A stretch of DNA of 64,000 nucleotides from Acorus gramineus (GCA_030737835.1 CM060847.1:24397455-24461454); one strand, 5' to 3'; numbered from the stretch's first letter, positions 46,056 to 58,089 are shown. Made by a program: numbers and translations. Notes: a model not told the origin generated them from the letters alone.

Positions 46056-46377
46056 AATAAAAGTTGTGTGTGACAACACTCTCAAATTAATTTTGTTTTT
46101 TAAAAAATAACTTGAATATGTCTTCCTATTTATTTTAAATTTTAAAATTTTAAGTTCTCTCTTTCAAAATGTAATCTTTGTTGACATCATTGTGCAAAGT
46201 ATTTTTTTGTGATTTTTAAAAAATCTCATATGTATCTTTATATATTTAATATATTTTTAGCATATTCCTATTTTATAGGGTTTTTTTTCTATAAAAGAAA
46301 TGATCTTATTTCTTTTTTCTTTTTAAAAGAAGAATTCGATGAGTATTTTTTTTTTGTATTTTTTTAATTATTATTTT

Positions 46378-46783
46378 GTTACAATTTTTTATTATTGAAT
46401 TTGGTGTTAGATGTTAAATTTAGCAACCTTTGGTCTGACTTAATTTTATTATACTTTTTTTCTTGGATGTGGCGTTTGATTTTCAATTATTTTACATTGG
46501 TGTGGGTTGTGTAATATTCGAAAGTTAGTTACATTTTAAACTATTATTTTAGACTTATATACATTATTTTTCAAAAGTTAGTGATATCTTAAATTTAATA
46601 TAAACATGCATTATATCTCGAAGTCAGTTATATTTGTGGAATGTTACTGACTTTTAATTGTTTTATATAACAATAGTCAGCTATATTTACAAATGTAACT
46701 GACTTTTAATACAATTTATTGTTGAAATTAAGTTACATTTTATAAATTCTGAACTCTTGTTTTATACTGTGATTTGTGTTTAT
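46378..46783. repeat. Dispersed repeat beta, copy 1
   Basis: Near-identical to 53641-54027 over about 400 bp, with a deletion in the second copy. Rich in agtcagttacattt-type words in both orientations, which suggests subterminal repeats of a DNA transposon. From 46784 to 47263 I see only AT-rich DNA and the upstream part of the next promoter. Confidence 0.75.
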
Positions 46784-47263
46784 GCACAATGGGGATAACA
46801 GGAATGGCTTGACTGTATCAGCACCCTGATAACAAGTGTGTTCATGCTAAATGTTAATACACTTCTGAAATTGTATATGTGGGTGATACTTTATTACAAT
46901 ACAGAACTGTTGGTGCAAAGCAAATTCTACCATCTCGTTGAATGTAAAACCAAAATGTAATGTAGCTTTATTAAATTAGATTGGAAATTCTGTGATTCAA
47001 ACCAACCCAACGTTGGTTGGATGAAACAACTCATTCAGTCCTAATTGTCAATCCAAATTAAACCATTCAAAACACAAGTTGTCCTATCTCAAATGGAAAT
47101 TCCCTCTTCAAAAGGCCTTTAATTTTCAAAACAATTATATGGTTCAGAAGGTGAACTAACAATTGCCAAACACTAATTCTTCCCAACAACACATGTATTG
47201 AAATTCCCAACCAACATTACACACCATATTCATGTCACACCAAAATCATCCACAACACTTCCC

Positions 47264-47270
47264 TATAAAA
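47264..47270 (+). promoter_or_regulatory. TATA box of PELPK-like gene 2
   Basis: The sequence ccctataaaaaccca lies 71 bp before the ATG. Upstream, at least 200 bp (from about 47100) resemble the promoter of the first gene in reverse. Confidence 0.7.
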
Positions 47271-47340
47271 ACCCAACTCTAGCTACTTTCATATCATCAA
47301 ACCATTCAAGGCTTCTCTCTAAGTTCTTCAAAGGCTAACC

Positions 47341-47733
47341 ATGGCTTCAAAAACTTACTTCCTCTCATTTTGTGCCGTTTTTGCTCTCCTCTTCCTCAAC
47401 AATGTCTTGATGAGCCATGCAACTAGACATCTTTCAGAAGCTCCAGAAGTAGAGATACCAAAGTTTCCTGAAATAGAGATCCCAACATTGCCTGAGCCAG
47501 AGTTACCACCATTTCCAGAGTTCCCAACAATACATGAGCCAGAGTTTCCAATATTCCCAGAGCCAGAGATCCCAAAATTTCCAGAGCCAGAGCTCCCAAC
47601 ATTACCTGAGTTGGAGGTCCCAAAAGTACCAGAGGTCGAACTTCCACCATTGCCGACGTTCCCCAAGGTCGAGGTTCCCCATGTACCTTCTATCCCTGCT
47701 TCCATTCCAGAGATTATCCCACATGTGCCATGA
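47341..47733 (+). CDS. PELPK-like proline-rich secreted protein 2
   Basis: An intact frame of 130 residues begins MASKTYFLSFCAVFALLFLN, a signal peptide ending near LMSHATRHL. The mature part repeats PExxxP units: EVEIPKFPEIEIPTLPE, PELPPFPEFPTIHE, PEFPIFPEPEIPKF, PELPTLPELEVPKVPEVE. It ends PSIPASIPEIIPHVP. Such PELPK-type proteins are secreted and thought to bind or stiffen the wall. The partner at 44122-44445 is divergent and shares promoter, signal peptide and C-terminal part (PTFPKVEVP). The extra length comes from added repeats in the middle. Start choice: the ATG directly follows a leader shared by both genes (aaaggctaacc). Confidence 0.87.
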   Translation: MASKTYFLSFCAVFALLFLNNVLMSHATRHLSEAPEVEIPKFPEIEIPTLPEPELPPFPEFPTIHEPEFPIFPEPEIPKFPEPELPTLPELEVPKVPEVELPPLPTFPKVEVPHVPSIPASIPEIIPHVP

Positions 47734-47830
47734 GAGTTTAATCTGAGTGTGGTTAGTTGTCCCTTGTTATCATGCACAGATGCTAACCTTTGTAGGGAGT
47801 GATGGCTTTGCTTTCTTCCATGTATTTGTT

Positions 47831-47890
47831 GGCATGTATGAGCTTGTTGGGTGAATTATGGGCATGTATGAGCTTGTTGGGTGAATTATG
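47831..47890 (+). repeat. 30-bp tandem duplication in the 3' UTR of gene 2
   Basis: The unit ggcatgtatgagcttgttgg plus ten more bases occurs twice in a row. The first gene has only one related copy in its 3' region. Confidence 0.85.
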
Positions 47891-48998
47891 GGGCTTGAGT
47901 GTGTTATGCAATGTATGACTTTTTAGTTTATTATATATGTTTTAATTGTTGTTCAGTAATTTGTTACTATTTCTTTATAGCAAGTGCAATTTTCCGTCCA
48001 CTCTAAGCCCTGCTTAATTAGAGGAGTGGATGTGGAATAGGGTGGAATATGGATGAATAAGCCCAAAACATTGTTTGTTTATAAGAAATGGGTGAGTATA
48101 GCTATATTAGACTAGGTGAAAATAAACTGGTATTGGTATTCCACGTCACCACTGAAATTGTATTGTTTCACGAATCCTCTATTGGGTCACAAATCACTTG
48201 TCATCATATCTTATAAATCAAGGTACATGTTAAATCATTTTTTTATATTTTATAAATCTTTATCCACTCTTATTCACCGTCTATCTATATCTTATCCATG
48301 GTAAATCAATCAATAAAAAAATTTATGATTATATGAATGAACGATAACTATTAAAAACACAACTAGTTTAATGATATAGTTATCTATAGTGAAATAATTA
48401 TTTATTCTCATAATAACTTATTTCACCGGTGAAACAGGGTTAAAATAATAGTAATTTCTTTGTTATTGATCCACGCGTCAGATGAGGATTGGTCGATCCC
48501 TACAAATGTTTTTCATCAGGCTACTGCACCTGTTATATATTATCTAATATGTGTCATCCAGTCTTCAATCCATTGAGGATCAAAGCTCTCAATCCCACAC
48601 AAAGTAAGGGTTCTAAAAATGATATATCCTAGCTAAATTTTTCAAAGTAAATGATCTTTCAACTTCATCATATTTTTTTAATTTATTTTTGTTATATATC
48701 TACTTAAAATGGCAAATGTTTTACTGTTTCTTGAACACACATAAAAATGTTGTGATAATAAACATATCTTAAGTCTCATAAATACAATCATCCATATATT
48801 TTCTTCAATCCTTTCCTTTCAGTTTTTCTCGGAGCAGGAAATGATGAAGAACGTACATTAGTTGTTGCATATGATGGCACAACTAATTGACCTGACATGG
48901 TAAATTGTTCGTCCGATCCCCAACATACAGTGGTAAAAGTACACCAAATCCTGCATGATCCATGTACATATGATGGTATCTCTAGAGCTGGTCGTTGT
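47891..48998. other. Spacer with MITE-like debris
   Basis: No gene is supported. Parts at 48000-48420 resemble 5000-5400, 52560-52760 and 63600-63780 (ttatccatgg, ttattcaccg and similar). Confidence 0.35.
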
Positions 48999-49400
48999 CA
49001 CTACAAGAAATATAGGTTTTAACTGCGAATTATTTCGTAGCAAAAAACTATCATTTCGTAAGAAAAAGTTTTTCTTGATGAAATAATTTTGTTTATATTA
49101 TTATTGCAGATGCCTCGTATGGAAAAACATTTAGCTGCAAAAATATAATTTTCCAACAAAAGATGATATTTTGTGATGAAAATAATTTTGCTACAAAATA
49201 TCACATTTTGTTACGAAAATAGTTTCGTTGCAAAATGTCATATTTTGCGACAAAATTTATTTCATTGCCAAATGTCAGCTTTCATCTTTTGTGGTGAAAT
49301 AAATTTGGTTGCCATATGACTCTTTTTGCTAGAAAATACTATCGAAGCAAAAGGTAATCTTTTGCAATGTTTGTCTCAAAATATAACATTTTGCAACAAA
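48999..49400. mobile_element. CACTA transposon end with subterminal repeats
   Basis: CACTACAAGAAA at 48999-49010 is the classic plant CACTA terminal motif. The next 400 bp contain many copies of tttcgttgcaaaatg and relatives in both orientations, the subterminal repeats bound by the element's own protein. The other end is not found; related subterminal words at 54901-55042 may be from another copy. Confidence 0.75.
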
Positions 49401-49668
49401 AATATTTCACTACTAAAAGTGTATAAATTTAATAAATAAAAGTGTATAAATATAGACCTTTCCCTATAACATATTTCGTAGGAAAATGTCACATTTCATT
49501 GAAAAAACCTTTTTTTATTTTTTTAAATATTTTTATATTACAATTAATAAATATTTAATGATGACAATAATATTAAAAACAATCCAAGTTTTTAATAAAA
49601 GCCTATTATAAAAATTACAATTTATAATAATATCTTTTTAAAAAAAATACAACAATAAGAGACTCAAC

Positions 49669-50097
49669 TCATGGATCTGATGGTAGGGAAGAATCTCTAG
49701 AAGAATCAGATGATCTTGATTCATTTCCAAGTTGCTGAGGAACCCCTGGCATTTGAGGTTGAAGACTTAGGCTGTTGGGGACGCCTAACTCGGGAAATCT
49801 TTGCAGCAACGCAGTCATCACTCGCTGCATGGTAGATATGTACTTTTGTTGAGTCTCTAACTGCACTCGATGAGTCTCCAACTGCTCTCCCAATTTCTCT
49901 AACTCACTGGCCATAGATGATGACATTGTATTGTTTCCACTACATTGGCTATAATTGGCAAGGTGTGGACCCCAGCCTAATCCACTTATATACCCTGGCC
50001 AATGCCCTAGAATCTGTTGTGTAACCTCCAACTCATCGAACGATGTTGGCTCTCCCTCAACTGTAGACCAGGATTGCAACTGTCGTCGCTCCTCCAT
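49669..50097 (-). pseudogene. CACTA transposon TNPA-like C-terminal part
   Basis: The frame of 142 residues begins MEERRQLQSWSTVEGEPTS and contains VTQQILGHWPGYISGLGWGP, resembling the conserved xGxRPGYVRGLGxGP motif of plant En/Spm-type transposase_24 proteins. It continues with a coiled-coil segment (ELEKLGEQLETHRVQLETQQ) and a serine/proline-rich tail ending SLPSDP. It lies just downstream of the frame at 50104-50571 on the same strand, with an AG-type acceptor (ttttattttgtag) before it, so the two could be exons of one gene. The long middle of a normal transposase is missing. Confidence 0.6.
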
Positions 50098-50103
50098 TTC
50101 TCA

Positions 50104-50571
50104 CTACAAAATAAAATTTAACAAACAAAAATTAACAACTGAATTGAAAAGCCTTACCAACATAGGCACCAAATCAAAACCAAATAAAAAAATTAACATC
50201 GGATTAATTAAGTCCTCAAAGAAGGGGGCCATTACATCTTCATACTCTTCATCTTCTTCTTCATCCACACCGGTTGGTTGACGTAAGTTATGTTTACGAT
50301 TATTCTTGGGAAAATGAATTGGTGGCACCACTTCTCCATGTGAAATCCATGTTGTATAACCAGACATAATTCCACTTTGATAAAGATGCCTCTCAACAGC
50401 TTTCAACGAAAAATAAAATTTATTTCCGCATCTCTGACATGGGCAACGAATGTGTCCCGCTTCATTCTTTTTCTTTGCGGGACAATTACGTGCAACCTTC
50501 AAGAACGAAGCTACACCAGCCCGAAACTCATCAGACCTCCTATCCCGATTAAACATCCAACTCTTGTCCAT
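50104..50571 (-). pseudogene. CACTA transposase-associated domain (TNPD N-terminus)
   Basis: The frame begins MDKSWMFNRDRRSDEFRAGV and continues IRCPCQRCGNKFYFSLKAVE and SGIMSGYTTWISHGE. This is the transposase-associated zinc-binding domain at the N-terminus of plant En/Spm transposases (CPCxxC motif, HGE end). An acidic segment (GVDEEEDEEYEDV) follows. From NPMLIFLF onward the frame looks like read-through into an intron: a GTAAGG donor-like site follows CCTATGTTG. The catalytic transposase domain is absent, so the element is internally deleted. It probably needs a relative in trans. Confidence 0.75.
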
Positions 50572-51486
50572 CGTTAAATCTGTTTACATATCACCCAACC
50601 TAAGAAAATGGTAAAAAAAAAACAATAGAAAGAGAGACATCCAACTTTCAAAGCCTAAAAAATATCAACATGAAAATCATGATTCAAACTAAAATAACCA
50701 CTTACAAAAAAAAAAAAAAAACACACACACACACACCTCACATTCAAAGACAATCAGACAATTACATGATAGCAAAAGAGAAACACATTCAACATTTGAT
50801 GAATCAACCTGTAAAGAGAAAATGATTCATATGATAGGTCTTCTTCAGAACATGTTAAACATTTAATAAATCAAAACTCTTCACAATCCCCTGAATCATA
50901 ACCTAAAAAGAACATATTGAACATTTAATTAATCAACCTCTTCACAATCCCCTGAGTCAGAAATTTGGGTTTCCCCCGATTTTTCAAAGACGGGTCTTTT
51001 TCAGAAGTAAAGAAGGGAAAATCAAATCCTCTCATAATAAACAATCCCATCAATTATAGAAATTTTGTATGCCTAAATCATTTAATCTAAAACAACCCAC
51101 ATCTCACATTGATCAAAAATCAAATTTATTTTTGATGTTTAAATCATTGAATCTAATAAAACCCACAATCTCACAAAGATCAAAAATCAAATATTAATCA
51201 TTGAATCTAAACAAACCCACATCTTTCGGAGGCAGCGAGGGGAAGCCGACGCGAAGCGGCGATTGCCGAAGGTGTCCGGGTTGTTTGGAGAAACCCTAAT
51301 TAAATGTTTTTGCGGCTGTGTTTTGTTGTGTGAGAGAGTGAAAGTGAGGAAGAGAGACCCTATAAATGCCCTGTTTGGATTGGGGCTTAAGTCTGGAATA
51401 GTGGGGTATAACCATGAGAAAAAGGGCCACAACCTTGTTTGAATGAGTGCTAGCCATCCATCAATACCTTATATAGAAGTTGTAAT
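50572..51486 (-). other. Upstream region of the CACTA gene
   Basis: AT-rich DNA with A runs. On the minus strand a GC-rich stretch near 51220-51290 (caatcgccgcttcgcgtcgg) lies behind a TATA-like ttatagggtctctc near 51360, possibly a first exon or a captured host fragment. I cannot support a protein here. Confidence 0.3.
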
Positions 51487-51970
51487 TAGGGCTGTAACTT
51501 GGGTTTGGTTGAATTTGATTTTTACATGAGTTGGATTGATCAAATCTTATTCGGGTTTGTCAATTTGGGTTGACTCATAAATCGGGTTGAATTTGGGGTG
51601 GCCTCACTCCCAACCCGACTCAACCCGAACCCATAAATTAATAGTTAAAGAAAAAATTATGGCCGTTCATTCTGTAGCTTCTAATCTGGGTAATTCAAAT
51701 TTTAGATAAACCTAGCTAATCTTACAAGTTGGGTCGGATTGATTTATTTAATTTACACATCATGTTAGAAATTCGGGTTGGGTCGGGTTGGTCTAATTCG
51801 GGTTAAAAATCAGGTTGAGTTGGGTTGGGCCAATTCGGATTGGGTCAGGTTGGTTTATTTAATTATGGATTGGGTTCGAGTTGGTTCGGGTTAGGGTTGA
51901 GTAGTTTGAAATTCAGGTTAAGTTTGGGTTGGGGTCAACCCGAACCTAACCCGCCCGAGTTGCAGCGCTA
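51487..51970. mobile_element. hAT-type MITE rich in GGGTTGGGTCGGGTT words
   Basis: A 484-bp element has ends tagggctgtaacttggg and the reverse of tagcgctgcaactcggg, an inverted repeat of 17 bases with a few changes. Flanks gttgtaat and gttgcaat form an 8-bp duplication with one transition. The inside is full of gggttgggtcgggtt and aacccgaaccc words. No protein. Confidence 0.8.
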
Positions 51971-51978
51971 GTTGCAAT

Positions 51979-53640
51979 ACTCTAATCTTATTCCACCCGT
52001 GTCAATAGTGGGACCCACGAGGCCAATAATCCCTAAATTGATTTTTTTTAAACCATGATTTCATTTTATATCCTTTTTCTTTTTTTTATAAAATCATATA
52101 CTCTTTCATTTAAGTGCATGCCAATGTACAAAATTATTTATATACTGAGATGCAATATCATATTTTATTATTATTTTGGAAAAAAAAATTGTATCATACA
52201 TTATGATAGAACGCTATACATTATGATAACGTAATATATATTATGCTGTGATAATATATTGGGCTATAAAACAAACTAAGTGTATCAACGTTCTCTTTTT
52301 AATTATGCATACAAATGTACAGTGAACTGTTCATAGTTTTTGTTTTTTTTATAATGTATATGTGTCACAGTAAGCCTACCTCAGCCTTATGATTTGAATA
52401 CATAGTAAACTAGAAGAGGAAAAAAATTAATTGGGAATACAAATATGTAGGATGAATGGAAGCAATCCCATGGTCAAAAACCAGCCTTGGATTGAATGTC
52501 TTGCAAACGTTTAAATTTGGGGTTAATTGAGTCATTATGAAAAATATAAATAATTATTCACACATTATTATTCATTTTATTTACATCTTATTCTTCTTTT
52601 TTATTCTTCATCAACCAAACAACACACTTGAATAATTATGTTTTCCAATGAAAGTAACGAAAAATACAACTAAAGAGAAGAGCATTTTTTTTTACTAGTA
52701 TAGTTATCTATTTTTATAATAGTCATAAACCCTATAATAATTTATGTCATTATTCAAACGGACTCTTAAGTGTTTATTTGGTTTGGGCTTGTTAGAAATT
52801 TGGGCTGGATATTGTTTGTGCTTACTTCTAATATATACACACACTATATAAAGATCTTTTTTTTTGGTTAAAATATAAGTTTTTTTTTTTTTTTTTTTTG
52901 CTAAATCATACAACAGCAGGGGGTATTGTAATACAGGGTATTGTAATACAAGGTATTATGGACAAGGTATTGGGCTAATTAAAGACAAGTACAAGTGAAT
53001 TGTATAGAATCTCATGTTTATGCTCAAATTTGGTAGCAACGAACCTCAATCAATTACAGTGGTTGAAGGACATAATATCCTTTGGAAAGGAGTTCATCAA
53101 GCACATGCATGATCCAAAATGTCTTGAAGATTTAATTGCAATAGACACAATTAATATAATTAGCCATCTAATGATGGACTAGCGTGGAAAATAAAAGTAT
53201 ATATTTAAATTGAATATACTAATTTTATCCATATTTTCTATTTATATTTATCTAGACGAAGAATAATATATGTGAAAAAAGGACCCTACAAAAAAGACTA
53301 TATAATAAATAACAATAATAATTCACATGTCTAATCTTATAGGCCCCATATAAGTCCCATGAGGTGGCACAAGTGTTAATACCTATTTTATTATTTCTTC
53401 CTTTTTGCGATAACCATTATCCATAATCAAAGATCGAAATATGGTCGAAAGAAAAAATCTCTATTTTTTTAATTGTTTTGGAGGATCAAATCCCATGATT
53501 TTTTACTACAAATAGTCTTCTCTCTTTTATTTTATGCAGTGAAAAAAAAATACATGGTCTGTCTGTCCGTCTACGGCTTCTTTTTCTTCTCCACCTACAA
53601 TAGAATTTGTATTTGGGTTCTCATCCCTTGTTTTGGATTT
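51979..53640. other. AT-rich spacer with MITE-like debris
   Basis: No gene is supported. 52560-52760 resembles other sites in the window (ttcatcaaccaaacaacac) and may be part of a dispersed MITE. Open frames here are short and without domains. Confidence 0.4.
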
Positions 53641-54027
53641 GTTACAATTTTTTATTATTGAATTTGGTGTTAAATGTTAAATTTGGCAACCTTTTGTCTG
53701 GCTTAATTTTATTATACTTTTTTTCTTGGATGTGGCATTTGATCTTAAATTATTTTACATTGGTATGGGTTGTGTAATATTCGAAAGCTAGTTACATTTC
53801 AAACTATTATTTTAGACGTATATACATTATTTTTCAAAAGTCAGTGATATGTTAAATTTAATATAAACATGCATTATATCTAGAAATGTTACTGATTTTT
53901 AATTGTTTTATATAACAATAGTCAGTTATATTTACAAATGTAACTGACTTTTAATGCAATTTATTGTTGACATTAAGTTACATTTTATAAATTCTGAACT
54001 CTTGTTTTATACTGTGATTTGTGTTTT
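53641..54027. repeat. Dispersed repeat beta, copy 2
   Basis: Near-identical to 46378-46783; see that entry. Here it lies before repeat alpha, the opposite order to the first site. Confidence 0.75.
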
Positions 54028-54187
54028 ATTTTTGTAGTCATCGAAAAAAAATTTTTGCATCTATTGCAAATACTTTGTCAGATGATTAGAATAAAATAAT
54101 CATCAAATTAACAATATTGTTTCAAAAACAAATTGAAAAGATAATGTTACGTCCAACCCCATTTCCAGTCTCAATTTCAGTTTACAT

Positions 54188-54390
54188 GTGTTTTGAATTT
54201 TTTAAAAATAGTATATCTCATCTAATGAGGTACATGCTTTTATAAAAAATGAAGTATATGCTCCAATGAATTGCATGGATGCATTTATAGAAAATGTGAA
54301 AAAATGATTTCGAAGCATATGCATTGTTAACATGAGCATATGCGTCATTAATTTTCTATCGACGCATATAGGGCAAGAACTGGGGTTGGA
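54188..54390. repeat. Dispersed repeat alpha, copy 2
   Basis: Matches 45870-46055. Here a longer inner part is kept. From 54428 to 54860 the DNA resembles 43500-43860 in its words (gtcaaacaagcaacc, tgaggcctaaatag), again suggesting a DNA transposon end. Confidence 0.6.
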
Positions 54391-54900
54391 AACGGATCTG
54401 GGTGTAACAGTGCCCAAATTAAAACCGTTGATTATTCCTTGTCGCCATCATTTTCGAGTTGAATGAGAGGTTGCAAATAAAAATTCGATCTTTTTAAGTG
54501 TTTTTCACGAAATGGATTTTTTTGAATGATTTCGTTTTCAGTTTTTTTTTTAAGAAACCCTAAAGGATTTGAATTTCGGTCTTATTTTCATGAACGTAAT
54601 GAATGATTTCTTTTTTTTTATTATTTTGAATTAGTTTTGAAAAAACTAGGTTTCCCTAAATAGATTGAATATGTTGATTTGGTTTTCAGAAAAAGTGAGG
54701 ATGAGTTTAATGAGGGAGGAAAATGTAGGTTTTAAATTAGGGTAATATTGTATTTTGCATTTTTAACTTTTTTTAAAAGTCAAACAAGCAACCGGAATGA
54801 CACCTTATGGAGTTTGTCAATGAGGCCTAAATAGTGGGGCCTATATGTTTGGAACCAAGAGAAAGAATGTACATGTATAGTCAAAAGGATCTCAGTCTGA

Positions 54901-55042
54901 TAGTGATGCAGTGTTGATTTCACATTTTGATTTCGCAACAAATTAAATATTTTAAAAATCCTTAAAAAAATATTTTTGCTGTAAAAAATCGTTCAATTTC
55001 GTAGCGAGAAGTCACATCTAATTTCGCTAAAGAAAGACTGAC
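54901..55042. mobile_element. CACTA-like subterminal fragment
   Basis: Words such as atttcgtagcgagaag, tttcgcaacaaat and aatttcgctaaag resemble the subterminal repeats at 49011-49300. No CACTA terminus follows; the fragment is cut by the MITE-like sequence at 55043. Confidence 0.4.
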
Positions 55043-55217
55043 TAGGGTTGCAACTTGGGCGGGTTGAACCCGACCCAACTCGATGTTTAGGCGGATTTGG
55101 GTTAGAGTTTTTAGTCATCGGGTTTAACCTGACCTAAACCCGAGATAGACCAAATCCAATTCGGGTCGAGTTTGGGTTCAATGTTCGGGTTGTTTGAGTT
55201 CAACCCGAACCCGGACG
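55043..55217. mobile_element. Truncated relative of the hAT MITE at 51487
   Basis: It starts tagggttgcaacttgggcgg, nearly the same end as the complete element, and holds gggttcgggttg words. The other end is missing, and no duplication is found. Confidence 0.55.
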
Positions 55218-55649
55218 TGATGAGGCATGGTGTAAATGTGTAGTAGTAAGTATGTGGTGGCATTACAATATACCTTCTCTTTTGTCTGTCCCTAACGATC
55301 ACAATACAAAATGAATTTCATCAATACAACATACCACAGTCAGATAAGATCTACACCGTTGATTTTTGAGATAAAATCCAAACTATTCATTCATTCATTT
55401 ATGTTATATATGTGTCACTTTTAACCTTCTGGTAACCGTTGGACCATTTTGGCAGTTTTTCGGTTTTTTTCATTTTTCGATCGGAACCGCTAAAATTTCG
55501 GGCTGTTAGCTATCGCCCTGAGATGGAGGACTCCGATTGAAAATCTAACTGCATATTATGTGTCCTGGTGCCATTTTAAGCCACTCACAAAAATTTCATC
55601 GAATTCTGGTACGTTTCAGAATTTCACAGTTCCGGGGCGTATCCGGGTT

Positions 55650-55753
55650 TTGACCGAGTGAGAAGTCATTGGGAGAATTTGACTTGGTCAATGTGGACCC
55701 TTGACTTGGTCAAATGATTTTGGATTTTAGTTCGTTGGGTTGACTAGGGTCAA
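55650..55753. promoter_or_regulatory. W-box array in element G
   Basis: About seven TTGACC/TTGACT cores on both strands in 104 bp, including ttgacttggtcaa twice. It shares layout with copy F. Confidence 0.55.
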
Positions 55754-56219
55754 ACCACACTTAAGCCTCCCTAAGCTAGCTTAAACCCTAATTAACCTAG
55801 CTTAGCCTAATCTAAATGAGGTTTGACTTATTTAAAGAAAGCAAAAGGGTGCTCTTCACTATTCATTGTCTTCTCCAACTCTTTTTCTCTCTCCCCCTCT
55901 CTCTTTTTCAAGCTTTTGAGCCACCTAGGGTCCTCAAAGCTTAAAACCTAAATCATAGAAAGGGTAGATCCGGTCCCGATCTACACCCCGGTGTTTTCGG
56001 ATTCGAATTCCGGCGTGTCTAGCCCTTTCTTCTGCCCTCTCTTCTCCTCAGATCGGAGCCATTTCAGAGGTGGGAAGGGGTCTTGGTGGTGGAGACCCTT
56101 GGAGAGGCGTTTCGGTGCACGGAGAGCAACCGAACATCCCTTCCTTCCCTTGGTAAGCTCTTTTTCCTCTTCTTTTTGGCTTAGATGCTTGTTAGGAGGG
56201 TGATTTTGTGGTTGGGTGG

Positions 56220-57140
56220 TGGTCGGCGGCTGTGGGTGGCTGTTGGTAGTGGTTGGGAGGTGGTCGGAGGCTATTGGTGGCCGGTGGTTGGTGGTAGAGG
56301 TGCTCGGACAGGTTGGTGGTCTGTCCCGGGCAGGATGGCAGCGGGCGCAGCAGGCAGCGCATCAGGTGGCCGGGTGCGCGAGCGCGTGCGCGCGGGCGTG
56401 CGCGCGGGCGTGCGCTCGGGTGGTGCAGGGGGCGTGCTGGGCGCGCTAGGTAGACGGGCAATGCTCGGGCAGCAGGCGAGCAGTACTCGGGCCACTCGGC
56501 GATGCGCGCAGGCAGGAAGCGCGGGCAAGCAGGGCGGGCAGGCTGGTAGGCGCGCTGGGCGCGTATTGCCAGGCGCGCTGGGCGCGCGTTGCTGAGCGTG
56601 CGCATGGGCGCTGGGTGAGGGTCCCGGGTGCTGGGCGCCGGGGTGCTGGGTGTGCTGGGAGTGGGTGCTGGGCGCTGGGCGCTGAGCACAGTGCAGGAGC
56701 ATGCGCGCGGGGCGCTGGGTAGAGGCGCAGGCGTGCGCGCGGTGAGGTGAGCAGCGGGTGCGCGTGCGGGGCGCTGCGCTGGGGCGCAGTGCGCGCGGGT
56801 GCGCCGATGCGGGGCTGGTCGAGCGGATGGTGCGAGCCGGTGGTGCCCGCGGGGTGCGCGTGAAGCGAGGCAAGGGCAGCAAAGGTGAGCGCGGGGTGCG
56901 CGCGGGGCGAGGCACTGGGCGCGCGGGGCGTGTGGTGTGCGCGCGGGCCAGCGCGGGGCGTGCGGGGTGCGCGCGGGCTGCTGCGATGGGGCGCAGGGGT
57001 CACGTGGTGCACCCGGGTGGCTCGACAGCAGGTCCAGGCTTGCAGGCAGGGGCCCGGCGGTGCGCCTGGGTGCGCGGGCTGAGGCGCGGCGGTGCATCCG
57101 GGGGCGGGTGGCCGTGCGGGTGGTTGCCGGGGGTTCGGGA
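56220..57140 (+). repeat. CpG-rich intron-like core of copy G
   Basis: About 0.9 kb of gcgcgcgggcgtgcgcgc and gctgggcgctgggcgctgag words, the longest core in the family. Open frames of up to about 300 codons on the minus strand run through it and are explained by base composition. Confidence 0.65.
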
Positions 57141-58089
57141 GTGAGTCGGAGTGCTCGGGCTCGCGTGCGTACAGGCCGTATGTACGCTTGCCCGAGTGTT
57201 GGGTATTTTTAGAGTATTTTTGTGTATTTTTGGGTTCATTTGTGTATTTTACTCACCTAGTTGGTTACCCTGTCTTGCAGATCTTGACGGACGGTCGCGC
57301 GACGACCCGGTTACCGGTGAGTGGGACAATCCAACCCAGTAGGGAGGCGCTATACGCACTTGGGCGTGTACCGTCCTCCCCTGGGGAACAGTGGATTTAT
57401 ATTAATTGTTGTAATGTATAATCCATGAGATTCATGATTAAAATGTAGTATGCATGCTACCCTAGACTTGTATGTTAGGGACTTGCACCCTTAGGATATG
57501 TGTAAGAGCCATGCACCCTGTTTCCCATGTTAGGAAGCCTCGGCCTATGCATGCATCCTATTAGTTTGATTATTAAATTAAATGTTAGCATGCCTTGTAT
57601 AATATTATAGGGAGGGGCCTTGCGAGGTCAACATTGAGACCCGAGTTAGGGTACTCCGTGTTCCTTGTTTGGTTGTCGGGATGTCCTGTATCGGGACCTC
57701 ATGCTGCCCTCCCAAGGTTTCTTGTCCCAATAATATTATAACCCTTGTTAATAATTAATATGTTATCCCTTGTTAAATGGTTATTATGCATGTTCCCCGC
57801 ATCTTGGTTATGCGCCCTGGAGGAATTCTGAAGAATTCATGACATCAGAGTTGTTAGGATGTGTTGTCTGCGGATCCGAGTGGATCATATGCGATGGATA
57901 GGCTGATCTGTTCCCTTCGTTGGATCCTTTAGAGACTACCCCGGCGTTGGAAAGGCTGTCCCGTGCAGGGGCTCCCATCAGTAGGCACCTCCTGATTTGG
58001 TAGACGGACTGTGCTGAATGTGGGAGTGGCCAAACGGCCTACGGAGTGGGGAGAGACTATCGGTGGACCAAGGGCAACCATCAGCCTAG

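Noticed and set aside
50700..50740. Poly-A followed by (AC)n near 50710 as a retrotransposon tail
   Set aside because: It is short and has no LINE or SINE body beside it.
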